Positions 44,854-53,671 of a stretch of DNA of 64,000 nt are shown in pieces. The stretch covers positions 496,001 through 560,000 of the forward strand of contig NZ_JABAHZ010000003.1 of the NCBI RefSeq assembly GCF_012641265.1, read 5' to 3'. Numbering within the stretch: position 1 is the stretch's first letter; each line of letters begins with the position of its first letter. The notes under the pieces were generated by a model. It ran no database searches and had not been told where the DNA came from. It was given only the letters and a program-made list of their open reading frames with translations. This DNA comes from Chitinophaga eiseniae. GTDB lineage: Bacteria > Bacteroidota > Bacteroidia > Chitinophagales > Chitinophagaceae. Both the position numbers and the translations under genes were made by a program.

Positions 44854-46950
44854 ATGGCCGTACCAGGTATGAGCACCATATCCGCCAAACTTTCTAAATA
44901 CCGGTCTGTATGCCTGGTGGCGTTTTTTTTCCTTTTGATGGCCGCCTGTAAACAACAAAAGGATAATCCTGACCATCCCCAGATTGTTGATTTCATTTCA
45001 TCAACTACGGATAGTATGCTTGTTGCCGGGCAAATGGACGACGTTCCGCATTTCCTGGACTCCGCATACGCAAGGCTGAAGGATCCGGGCCCTCATGATC
45101 GCTGGATAAAATACAACCACCTGGCTGACCTTTATATCTTTTACACCAAAAACATTCCACTGGCAAAGGCAAACCTCGACAGCATGTTCCTGGTACTGAA
45201 AGGCAAGGAAGAGATGTATCCTATGGAATATGCCAGCACCTTGTACGTAGAGGGCGATCTGAGTATCGTGGACAAACAATATGCCGAGGCATATAAGAGC
45301 TATTTCAGTGGCAGGCAATTTGTCCAAAAGCACCTCGATACCTGCAACTACGGCCGGTTCAGCAGTAAACTCGGATTTACTGAATACAACCAGGAAAAAT
45401 ACCTGGAAGCCATTGTTCATTTCAAACAGGCTTTTTCAGAGTTCCAGCACTGTAAAGCAGGTGCAGCACGCGATTTCGACAATCGCTTTCTCCATCCCCA
45501 GTCAGCCCTGAACTCCATCGCACTCTGTTTTGAAAGAGCCAGCATGCCGGATAGCGCTATTTTCTATTATAAAAAAGCAGAACAATTCATCCAGGATGCG
45601 CTCATTCAATTCCCCCATAAAAAACAATTCGCGGAAACCGCGCTGGGAGTGGTATACGGCAACCTGGGAGGCACCTATGCCAGGACAGGAAATTTTGAGA
45701 TGGCAGAACAGTATCTTAAAGAAAGTATCCGGCTCAACGACCGCGATGGCGGCGCTGTTGAAGATGCACAAACTGCCAAAATCAAATTGATCCGGCTCTA
45801 CCTCGATTATCGCCGTCTGCCCGCTGCCTCTGCATTGCTCGACCAGGTTGAGCAAGACCTTCGCGCTGAACGTGGCAAAAGCATCTCAAACGATAACGTC
45901 AGATTGAGATGGCATGAATTGAAATGGCGCTACAATGACGCCATCAGCGACCTGGCCGGCGCCTATCGCTATAGTCAACGCTACTACCAGCTCCGGGATT
46001 CCCTGAATAACGTAAAGGCCGGATTAAAAGCAGCTGACCTGGAGGCAGGTATCAGGGATGCAGGACAACAGTACCAGATAACCCTCCTCCATAAAAACAA
46101 TCAGCTCAAAACTGTATATCTTCTGGCAGCCATCATATTCTCTATATTAACTATCCTGATCCTCTTTTTACTCTGGAAAAATCTCCAGCGCTCCCGCAGG
46201 AATGTAGCCGAACTGATTACCCTTAACCAACAGGTAGAGGAAAAAAACCGCCAGACCATGGAAACACTCAAAGCACTGGAAGAGAGCTATGAAGAAAATA
46301 CACGGATCATGAAAGTAGTGGCCCATGACCTCAGAAATCCAATAGGTGCCATTACCGGCCTTTGTTCCATTATGCTTGCCGACAAGCATCACCAGGAAAA
46401 AGACCGGAACATGCTGAAAATGATTGAATCGTCGGGACATAGCTCACTGCACCTCATCAATGACCTCTTGTATTATAGCGTACAGTACGAACTACAAAAA
46501 GAACCCGTAGACCTCAGCGAGCTGCTGCGCTATTCGGTTGACATGGTGCGACTCAAAGCCCTGGAAAAACAACAGCGTATTGAATTACAAACCATGCGGC
46601 TGATACTTAACATCAACCGGGAAAAAATGTGGCGGGTATTCAGCAACCTGCTCTCCAATGCCATTAAATTCAGTCCACACAACAGCAACATAGATATCTT
46701 TACCAGAACCGAATCGGACCACGTTACCGTATCCGTGCAGGATCAGGGAATTGGCATCCCTCCCACCATGGAAAGCAAGATCTTTGATCTGTTTACAGAA
46801 GCCAAAAGAACCGGCACCAGCGGGGAACGACCGTTTGGAATGGGACTGGCCATCTCTAAACAAATTACCGAAGCCCATGGCGGCGCTATCTGGTTTGAAA
46901 GCATCCCCGGTGAAGGAACCACGTTTTATGTTAAGCTGCCGCTTGACTGA
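44854..46950 (+). CDS. Sensor histidine kinase with periplasmic TPR domain
   Basis: A 698-residue kinase; the start may instead be the ATG at 44869. The N-terminal hydrophobic segment ends LLMAACKQQ, which looks like a lipobox. Residues ~35-400 are TPR repeats, one membrane helix follows (LLAAIIFSILTILILFLLW, ~422-440), then a coiled coil, a HisKA domain with phospho-acceptor H491 in VVAHDLRNP, and an HATPase domain (N602 in NLLSNAIKFS, DQGIGIP near 630, FGMGLA near 661). No response regulator is adjacent, so it is an orphan in this window. Signal unknown. Confidence 0.92.
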   Translation: MAVPGMSTISAKLSKYRSVCLVAFFFLLMAACKQQKDNPDHPQIVDFISSTTDSMLVAGQMDDVPHFLDSAYARLKDPGPHDRWIKYNHLADLYIFYTKNIPLAKANLDSMFLVLKGKEEMYPMEYASTLYVEGDLSIVDKQYAEAYKSYFSGRQFVQKHLDTCNYGRFSSKLGFTEYNQEKYLEAIVHFKQAFSEFQHCKAGAARDFDNRFLHPQSALNSIALCFERASMPDSAIFYYKKAEQFIQDALIQFPHKKQFAETALGVVYGNLGGTYARTGNFEMAEQYLKESIRLNDRDGGAVEDAQTAKIKLIRLYLDYRRLPAASALLDQVEQDLRAERGKSISNDNVRLRWHELKWRYNDAISDLAGAYRYSQRYYQLRDSLNNVKAGLKAADLEAGIRDAGQQYQITLLHKNNQLKTVYLLAAIIFSILTILILFLLWKNLQRSRRNVAELITLNQQVEEKNRQTMETLKALEESYEENTRIMKVVAHDLRNPIGAITGLCSIMLADKHHQEKDRNMLKMIESSGHSSLHLINDLLYYSVQYELQKEPVDLSELLRYSVDMVRLKALEKQQRIELQTMRLILNINREKMWRVFSNLLSNAIKFSPHNSNIDIFTRTESDHVTVSVQDQGIGIPPTMESKIFDLFTEAKRTGTSGERPFGMGLAISKQITEAHGGAIWFESIPGEGTTFYVKLPLD

Positions 46951-46970
46951 TAACAATCAAAAGCAACCGG

Positions 46971-47489
46971 TTATTTTCCGATACGCTTAAAATAGATGAT
47001 CGTGCCGGTGAGGCCACCATGCGGCTTTAGCGCAAAATCAGGAATAAAGCCGGCCCGTTGATACTGCATGCTGTCATAAAGGAAAGCGGCGCCTTCCTCT
47101 TCTGCAGTATCGAGCGTAAGTAGTGTACGTCCCTTTTCTACCGCCATCTTTTCTGCGGCTTCCAATAACGCACGTGCAATGCCCCTACCCCGGTGGCTCA
47201 CACGGGTCATCATTTTTGCGATCTCTGCCCGGTGGGGCTGATTGGGCGGGCAATCCAGCAGTAGGGAAACTGTACCTACCAGGAGCTGTTGATCAAAAGC
47301 ACCGAGTATAACCCTTTCTCCACGACTAGCCGCAGCCAGCGCATTATCCCAGAATGTCGACGCTACTTCCGGCGCCAGCGGATGCATAAAGCTCACAGAT
47401 CCACCATGGGACACTGTTTCAATAATCAGATCCGACAAGGCCGCTACCGTTGGAACATCTCGTGTAAGCGGAGCAATAATATATCCCAT
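46971..47489 (-). CDS. GNAT family N-acetyltransferase
   Basis: A 172-residue acetyltransferase. The acetyl-CoA binding motif A reads MMTRVSHRGRGIARALLEAAEKMA (R-G-x-G-I-A), preceded by the beta-4 strand and followed by LLTLDTAEEEGAAFLYDSMQYQRAG, the usual end of the fold. Its substrate cannot be told. It is convergent with the histidine kinase gene, with 20 bp between stops. Confidence 0.9.
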   Translation of the reverse strand: MGYIIAPLTRDVPTVAALSDLIIETVSHGGSVSFMHPLAPEVASTFWDNALAAASRGERVILGAFDQQLLVGTVSLLLDCPPNQPHRAEIAKMMTRVSHRGRGIARALLEAAEKMAVEKGRTLLTLDTAEEEGAAFLYDSMQYQRAGFIPDFALKPHGGLTGTIIYFKRIGK

Positions 47490-48077
47490 GGCATCAAGTT
47501 AAAAAAATCCCTTTGCACCACCTCATTATTTCTTCATAGTCAAAATAACCTGGCGTGCTACAGACTTCAGCTAAATATCGGTTACAGTTACATGATAATC
47601 GCTTTTTCAAAACCACGCATTATTGTCATAAAAAATAAACAAAGAATAAAAGAGGATATTCAGATAATTTTTTTTATTAACTTTATCTAGATACGAACGA
47701 CCAATTTCTGAAGCGAGTTTAAGCAATCAACGTAAAAATCCTGTTTAAAATACCTGAGTACCACGGGAAAAGTAACCCTATAACAGGCCAGAACCATCAG
47801 CACAACGAGAAGAAAGACTTGAGCACTAATGTAATGGTGACATGCCAGCACACAGCAAGATATTTCTATAAATCAAAGACTCCGTGAACCTGACTTTACT
47901 GTGAACAAATGAACTGGTACAAGTTGCCTTTATCAACTTTTAATTTTGTTATCCATGTAATTAATCAAATCGCATATAAACAATGAAAAAATTTACTCCC
48001 CGGCTATAGCGTGGCTATGCCTAACGGCATTGTATACACGGTAAAACCCTTACACAAAAACCCAAATTAATACCCTG
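47490..48077. other. Long non-coding leader upstream of the TonB/ABC import operon
   Basis: 588 bp, AT-rich in its first half. No gene, riboswitch or convincing hairpin was recognised. It must hold the promoters of the GNAT gene (minus) and of the import operon (plus). I could not identify a Fur-like site with confidence. Confidence 0.4.
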
Positions 48078-50399
48078 ATGAAAATCCTGGTCTATTCCTT
48101 ACTGGCAACAGTATGGTCACTCCATATCTATGCCCGGCAGTCAACGCATGGTAGCGTATATGATCTGTACACACAAACGCCGGTCAAAGGCGCCAGCCTG
48201 TATTCCAATGGCAAACTATTGTCTTCCACAGACATAAGCGGCCGTTTCACTGTAGACTGTCCCAACTGCATGTTAACAATAACTGCCATGGGATACGAAT
48301 CCCAAACAGTGGCCGTTAAAAACAGCAGTACACAGCTGATGATCGGGCTTACCGCAGCATCGTACAACCTGAATGAAGTAAAGGTTTATGCCGGCAAGTC
48401 GGGCAATAACCTGCAACAGGCTAAATCGGTGGCCGTACTCACCCGGCAGGACCTGCACCGCAACGATGGCCTCTTTCTTGAAAATTCGTTGAACCTGGTG
48501 CCCGGTGTACGCATGGAAAAAAGAACCATGTCCGGCGGACAGCGCATTACCATCCGTGGATATGGTAACGGTACCAATTTCAATGGCACCGGCTATAAGG
48601 CTTACCTGAACGGCATTCCCGTTACCGATGCAGAAGGCACCACCATCCTGGATGATATTGATTTCTCCATACTGGGGAAAGTGGAAGTCATTAAAGGATC
48701 CGCTTCCAGCTTATATGGCAGCGGTATTGGTGGTGTATTAAAAATGTATACCCTGAAACCAGCCACCTACGGCACCCGTATCTCGCAGGAAGCGCTGGCC
48801 GGGAGCTATGGCCTCTTTAGAACCAACACCCGGGTAGAATATGCCAATGAAAAATCGGCCGTGATGCTCAACTATGGCCATCAAAACTACGACAGCTACC
48901 GCATACAAAGCGGCTCTAAAAAAGACTTTGTTTCCTTCATCGGCGACTTTCACAGCAATGATAAACAAACATTCTCTGTGTATGCAGCCTATAACAATTC
49001 CAACGATCAGCTGGCCGGGCAACTGGACAGCATACAGTTTGCACAGCGAAAAGATACCGGGGAAGTACCTTATCTGAAAAACAAAGGCTATGTAGCCTTC
49101 GAATCTTACCGCGCCGGGCTTTCTCATCACTACCAGTTTTCCACACATGTTAACAACCTGACCAGCGCCTGGTTTACGGGGTATAAACAATCGCAGGCAT
49201 TTGCCGTGGGTCTGTCCAGCAACCTGGCCCAGAACATAGGCGTCCGCACCGCATTCGGACTCAATTTCACCGGCAAAACTATTACCCTCAGCGGCAGCAT
49301 AGGCGCCGAACTACAGAAAACAAACTCCTTCAAAAAAAGCTATGGGCTGTCTAATAATGTCACCGGTGCCCTCACAGGAGACATCGAACTGTCGGCCATG
49401 CAGTACAACATTTTCACACAATGGGAATTGAAACTGCCGCAGGGATTTATGATCACCGCCGGCATAAGCAATAACTACATTGAATACGGCATCACCGACC
49501 GTCTCACCAACAGTGCCAATCCTGCACATAAGGACCAGTCGGGCCATAAAACATTTACCCCGGTACTTACACCGCAGATCAGCGTACTGAAATCGCTCAA
49601 TGAAAATGTATCGGTATATGCTGGTATCAGCAAAGGCTACTCCCCGCCCACATCCGGACAGGTAGTTATTCCGCAGATCAGCCAGGTAAATACAGGCCTG
49701 CGGCCCGAACAATCCATACAATATGAAGCCGGCGCCAAAGGCACGCTGTTGCATAAGCACCTGTCGTTCCAGGTAGCAATATTTGATATGGAGATAACAG
49801 ATAAGCTGACCTCACAGGCAGTAACAGACAATACCGGCACCGTTCTGTATACTATGACCACCAATGCCGGAGGGCAACAAAACCGTGGTATAGAAGCGGA
49901 AGCAGCCTACACGATACAGCCTGTACAAACGGGGGTATTCTCCCTCATACGGCCATTTGTAAGTTATACCTACTCCAGTTTTACCTATAAACAGTTCCGG
50001 AGCGATAATAACAACAATACCAAAACTATTGACTACAGCGGCAACAAGGCCTCCGGCGTACCTCCTCAACTCCTGAATGCAGGGGTGGACTTCATCTCCA
50101 AATGGGGCGTTTACCTGAACACTACCTGGCAGTTTGTAGACAAGATGCCGATTACTTACGACAATCAGCATTATGCAGACGCCTATACGTTATTGCAGGC
50201 CAAACTAGGCTACCGTCATGCTATCGGTCAGCATTTCCAGCTGGATGTATTTGCTGGCGGCAACAACCTCACCAGCAGCCGGTACTACACCATGGTATTT
50301 TTGAATGCCAACTTCAGCGGTGCGGCTCCCAATATTTATTTACCCGGTCCCTATAAAGCCAATTGGTATGGCGGGTTTAATCTCAACTATAAATTCTAG
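48078..50399 (+). CDS. TonB-dependent outer-membrane receptor (probable haem/iron-chelate)
   Basis: A 773-residue receptor with signal peptide (MKILVYSLLATVWSLHIYA), a carboxypeptidase-regulatory-like domain (~24-100), plug (~113-225; TIRGYGNGTNF, VEVIKGSASSLYGSGIGGVL) and a 22-strand barrel ending YKANWYGGFNLNYKF. It heads an operon with a binding protein, a FecCD permease and an ATPase, so the imported compound passes on through an ABC system. The partners resemble haem importers, which makes haem likely; a siderophore or cobalamin is possible. Confidence 0.9.
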   Translation: MKILVYSLLATVWSLHIYARQSTHGSVYDLYTQTPVKGASLYSNGKLLSSTDISGRFTVDCPNCMLTITAMGYESQTVAVKNSSTQLMIGLTAASYNLNEVKVYAGKSGNNLQQAKSVAVLTRQDLHRNDGLFLENSLNLVPGVRMEKRTMSGGQRITIRGYGNGTNFNGTGYKAYLNGIPVTDAEGTTILDDIDFSILGKVEVIKGSASSLYGSGIGGVLKMYTLKPATYGTRISQEALAGSYGLFRTNTRVEYANEKSAVMLNYGHQNYDSYRIQSGSKKDFVSFIGDFHSNDKQTFSVYAAYNNSNDQLAGQLDSIQFAQRKDTGEVPYLKNKGYVAFESYRAGLSHHYQFSTHVNNLTSAWFTGYKQSQAFAVGLSSNLAQNIGVRTAFGLNFTGKTITLSGSIGAELQKTNSFKKSYGLSNNVTGALTGDIELSAMQYNIFTQWELKLPQGFMITAGISNNYIEYGITDRLTNSANPAHKDQSGHKTFTPVLTPQISVLKSLNENVSVYAGISKGYSPPTSGQVVIPQISQVNTGLRPEQSIQYEAGAKGTLLHKHLSFQVAIFDMEITDKLTSQAVTDNTGTVLYTMTTNAGGQQNRGIEAEAAYTIQPVQTGVFSLIRPFVSYTYSSFTYKQFRSDNNNNTKTIDYSGNKASGVPPQLLNAGVDFISKWGVYLNTTWQFVDKMPITYDNQHYADAYTLLQAKLGYRHAIGQHFQLDVFAGGNNLTSSRYYTMVFLNANFSGAAPNIYLPGPYKANWYGGFNLNYKF

Positions 50400-50401
50400 C
50401 C

Positions 50402-51271
50402 ATGAAAAAAACTATACTTCTTCCATGGGTGATGATACTGCTTACTTCCTGCGGAAGATTTGGTCATCAGACCCGACAGCATAACGACAGCACCCGCATT
50501 GTTTGTTTATCCAAACAATACAATGAAGTGATCTATGCCCTGGGAGCCGAAAAGAACCTGGTAGCAGTAGACCTGTCCAGCACCTACCCTCCTGCTATCA
50601 AAGCATTACCCACCGTAGGTTATCACCGCGCCTTAAGTGCAGAAGGACTACTGGCGCAAAATCCAACGCTGGTGATACACGACAATAACATAGGGCCGGA
50701 AAATGTGATGCGCCAGCTGGAACAAATGAAAGTCCCTATGAAAACTTTTATGGACAGCGTATTTACCATTGCACAGACTAAAGCCATGATACAGCAGCTG
50801 GGCACTTATTTCCATAAAGAACCACAGGCCGACAGTCTCTGTAAAAAACTGGATGCAGAAATGAACCAGGCATTAACGAACGTGCATCAATATACCGATA
50901 CCCCCAAGGTAGTCATCATTCATTTTGGACGTGCCATGAATATCTACCTGGCGCTTACGCAAAAAAGCACGGCCGCTAAGCTGATAGGATGGGCTGGCGG
51001 ACGTATTCCCATCGATGGCGACAAAGGCATGCAACAGGTATCAGCAGAGCTCATTGCGCAGGCAGATCCTGATGTAATCCTGCTAACTGACTTCGGTTAT
51101 GACAGGCTGGGTACGTTCGAAAAAATAAAAGAACTGCCAGGCGTTTCAGGCACCAAAGCAGCATTGCATCATCGCATCTACAGGATAGAAGAACACGACA
51201 TTGTATACCTGGGGCCACGTACAGGCGCCAATGTGCTGGGTTTTCAAAAACTGATACATGCAGGTAAATAA
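50402..51271 (+). CDS. hmuT: Haem ABC transporter substrate-binding lipoprotein (HmuT-like)
   Basis: A 289-residue lipoprotein (lipobox LLTSC). It shows RIVCLSKQYNEVIYALGA, AVDLSSTYPPAIKALPTVGY, the HmuT-like segment ALSAEGLLAQNPTLVI, and NNIGPENVMRQLEQMKVP, the typical first lobe of class III binding proteins for haem and iron chelates. In this organism it may work in the periplasm while tethered to a membrane. The gene begins 2 bp after the receptor stop and overlaps the permease start by 14 bp. The symbol rests on family resemblance. Confidence 0.8.
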   Translation: MKKTILLPWVMILLTSCGRFGHQTRQHNDSTRIVCLSKQYNEVIYALGAEKNLVAVDLSSTYPPAIKALPTVGYHRALSAEGLLAQNPTLVIHDNNIGPENVMRQLEQMKVPMKTFMDSVFTIAQTKAMIQQLGTYFHKEPQADSLCKKLDAEMNQALTNVHQYTDTPKVVIIHFGRAMNIYLALTQKSTAAKLIGWAGGRIPIDGDKGMQQVSAELIAQADPDVILLTDFGYDRLGTFEKIKELPGVSGTKAALHHRIYRIEEHDIVYLGPRTGANVLGFQKLIHAGK

Positions 51272-52289
51272 ACAATATCATGGCGTGTATCCGATCCTGA
51301 TAGCATTATTGATAGTAACGGTATTGTTATCTGCCTGCTACGGCGCTGTTAACATCAGTACCGGTGAAATAGTTGATGCTATCAGTAAAACCATCTCCGG
51401 GTACGGCGATCTCTCTTTACATGAACGCATTTTTATGGAGATACGTTTACCGAGAGTACTTTTCTGCTTGCTGGCCGGATCGGCATTGTCTGTAGGCGGG
51501 GTGTTGCTACAGGCGCTTTTCAGAAATCCCATTGTGGAACCAGGACTGATAGGCACTTCCAGTGGCGCTGCTTTTGGAGCAGCGCTCTATTTCGTATTAG
51601 GGGCATCGCTGCATTTTAATGCCGGAGAATGGACACTGCCTATTGCAGCAGCGGTTGGCGCTATGGTAGCCACTTTCCTGGTGTTGGGCTTATCAGAAAA
51701 AAAACAGACAGGGAAAGCAGCCATCGGAACCCTGTTGCTGATGGGAATTGCGGTAAATGCGTTATTTCTCAGTGGCACCGGCTTTCTTTCTTATTTAGCG
51801 CGCGATCCGCAGGCCCGCTCCATTACTTTCTGGAACCTGGGTACGCTTTCCGGCGCCAACTGGCATGCGGTGACGATTACTGCTATAGTACTGGTGATCT
51901 GCTTTTGGCGCTCCCTTTCCTATGCCAAACAATTGAACCTGCTGATACTGGGTGAGGATGAAGCCATGCTGGCAGGTGTGGCTGTTCAACGGCTCAAAAG
52001 AGAGATACTGGTTATCAACGTTATCATGGTGGCCGTGGTCACTTCCTTCTCTGGCGTGATCAGCTTTGTAGGATTGGTAGTTCCTCATTTGATGCGGATC
52101 TGGAAAGGGGCCGATAATCGTTACCTGCTTATTGGCAGCGCACTGGCTGGCGCCATCCTGTTAAGCCTGGCCGATATTGCTGCGAGAGTACTGTTGCGCC
52201 CCGCCGAACTGCCGATTGGTATTGTTACTTCCGTTACCGGTGTACCTGTTTTCATCTATCTCTTAAGGAGAAAAAAATATTATTACTGA
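51258..52289 (+). CDS. hmuU: FecCD-type ABC transporter permease (HmuU-like)
   Basis: A 343-residue permease with about ten membrane helices. Family motifs: MEIRLPRVLFCLLAGSALSVGGVLLQALFRNP, read as RLPR, GSALSVGG and Q-x-x-FRNP-x-xEPGLIG, and near the end FVGLVVPHLMRIWKGADNR followed by ADIAARVLLRPAELPIGIVT. It carries ligand across the inner membrane with the binding protein and ATPase of the same operon. Overlaps the upstream gene by 14 bp and the next by 1 bp. Confidence 0.93.
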   Translation: MQVNKQYHGVYPILIALLIVTVLLSACYGAVNISTGEIVDAISKTISGYGDLSLHERIFMEIRLPRVLFCLLAGSALSVGGVLLQALFRNPIVEPGLIGTSSGAAFGAALYFVLGASLHFNAGEWTLPIAAAVGAMVATFLVLGLSEKKQTGKAAIGTLLLMGIAVNALFLSGTGFLSYLARDPQARSITFWNLGTLSGANWHAVTITAIVLVICFWRSLSYAKQLNLLILGEDEAMLAGVAVQRLKREILVINVIMVAVVTSFSGVISFVGLVVPHLMRIWKGADNRYLLIGSALAGAILLSLADIAARVLLRPAELPIGIVTSVTGVPVFIYLLRRKKYYY

Positions 52290-53062
52290 TGTTGGTAGTA
52301 TCTGATCTGACCTATGTAGCAGGCAACCATCCCTTGTTGCAATCTGTCAATATGCAACTGGATGCCGGCAAACTGCACCTGGTAATAGGTCCTAACGGGG
52401 CAGGAAAATCTACTTTATTAAAAGCGATAGGCGGGCAAATCCCGCCTTCTTCCGGTACGATCCGGTATGCTGATAAAAACATTTCCACATTTGGATGCAA
52501 GGAGCTGGCCCGTATACGCGCGTCGCTTTCTCAGCACCAGGAATTGTCGTTTCCATTAAAGGTATGGGAGGTAGTGATCATGGGGAGATACCCCCATGTA
52601 CGGGAAAACCCCGGCCACAAGGATATCCAATACTGCCGGGAAGCGATGCAGCTTTTCGACCTGGAAGCATTGGCCAACCGGGACTATATGAGCCTTTCCG
52701 GAGGAGAAAAACAGCGGGTACACTTTGCCCGTATCCTCTCACAGATATGGGAGCCCATTCCTGATACCTGCCGTTATTTATTTCTCGACGAACCACTCAC
52801 TTTCCTGGATGTGCATTACCAGTTTCAGCTGATGGAACTGCTGAAGCGGTTATTGCAACAACCCAACCTGCTGATCGTTGGCGTAGTGCATGACTTAAAT
52901 ATCGCTGCCCGGTTTGCCGACAACCTCCTGTTGTTACATCAGGGGAAACTAATAGCGAAGGGAAGCCGGGAAGAAGTACTTACCACAAAAAACATTCAAA
53001 CTGTTTACCAGCTGGAGCCGGTGATCTATGAAAAAGACGACCGGTATTTTCTGGCCTTTTGA
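52289..53062 (+). CDS. hmuV: Haem ABC transporter ATP-binding protein (HmuV-like)
   Basis: A 257-residue ATPase: Walker A GPNGAGKST (34-42), Q-loop in ASLSQHQELSFPL, the MGRYPH segment typical of HmuV/BtuD/FecE ATPases, ABC signature LSGGEKQRV, Walker B YLFLDEP and H-loop VHDLN. The insertion SQIWEPIPDTCRYLFLDEP is characteristic of haem-type ATPases, which is the main basis for choosing haem. It shares one base (TGATG) with the permease stop. Confidence 0.9.
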   Translation: MLVVSDLTYVAGNHPLLQSVNMQLDAGKLHLVIGPNGAGKSTLLKAIGGQIPPSSGTIRYADKNISTFGCKELARIRASLSQHQELSFPLKVWEVVIMGRYPHVRENPGHKDIQYCREAMQLFDLEALANRDYMSLSGGEKQRVHFARILSQIWEPIPDTCRYLFLDEPLTFLDVHYQFQLMELLKRLLQQPNLLIVGVVHDLNIAARFADNLLLLHQGKLIAKGSREEVLTTKNIQTVYQLEPVIYEKDDRYFLAF

Positions 53063-53097
53063 AAATTGTATTTATCCACTCACAACAACCAATACAA

Positions 53098-53619
53098 ATG
53101 AAAACAAAATCCGTAAAAAGGCCGCTGTGGCGCTATGTTTTACTGGTGGCGCTTTTGCTTCCCGGTATAGCATCGCCTGCGCAGCAACATGCCCGCCAAA
53201 GTACCAAAGCTCCTGACTGGATCAAAATGATGGATGATCCGAATGTCAATTTTTTTGTCATTGAAAAATCCTTTAATGACTACTGGAAAGGAAAAGAATT
53301 GCCAGTGGAAGAAGATGAGATACTGGATGTAAAAAATAATTCCGAAAGAAAGCGGGGCTTCCTTGGCTTATTTAAACGAAAAGAATCTGAAGAAAGAAAA
53401 GAAGGGCAGCAATATGCATTTGAATATAAAAAATACCAGTGGTGGCGAAGGCAGGTACTTCCCTATGTACAACCCGATGGTACTATTCTCACCAAAGATC
53501 AGCAGATACGGATCTGGCAGCAGCAAAAAGAATTGAAAACCAATATCAACGCCAAACAGGCCAAAGACAGGATGGAAAAAGAGAAAAAAGATACGGGTAA
53601 TTCCCAGCAGCGCTATTAA
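53098..53619 (+). CDS. Small exported basic protein, possibly a detached N-terminal module of the following gene
   Basis: A 173-residue protein. The start at 53098 (MKTKSVKRPLWRYVLLVALLLPGIASPAQQ) gives a signal peptide; an ATG at 53059 is unlikely. The mature part has MDDPNVNFFVIEKSFNDYWKGK, a Lys/Glu-rich middle and YKKYQWWRRQVLPYVQPDG, then a charged coil. NFF-x-IxKxFxxYW...KRWxW...P-x-x-x-x-G is, as I recall, the N-terminal signature of large Bacteroidota BNR-repeat secreted proteins, one of which follows 52 bp downstream. It seems to be the same module on its own gene. Confidence 0.65.
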   Translation: MKTKSVKRPLWRYVLLVALLLPGIASPAQQHARQSTKAPDWIKMMDDPNVNFFVIEKSFNDYWKGKELPVEEDEILDVKNNSERKRGFLGLFKRKESEERKEGQQYAFEYKKYQWWRRQVLPYVQPDGTILTKDQQIRIWQQQKELKTNINAKQAKDRMEKEKKDTGNSQQRY

Positions 53620-53671
53620 ACATAGTCGAGGCACGAAACAATATTTTTCCCATCAACCAGAAATAACTGAA

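Noticed and set aside
47490..48077. Cobalamin riboswitch or Fur box before the TonB/ABC operon
   Set aside because: No B12-box or convincing 19-bp Fur palindrome was found. The haem assignment rests on the proteins only.
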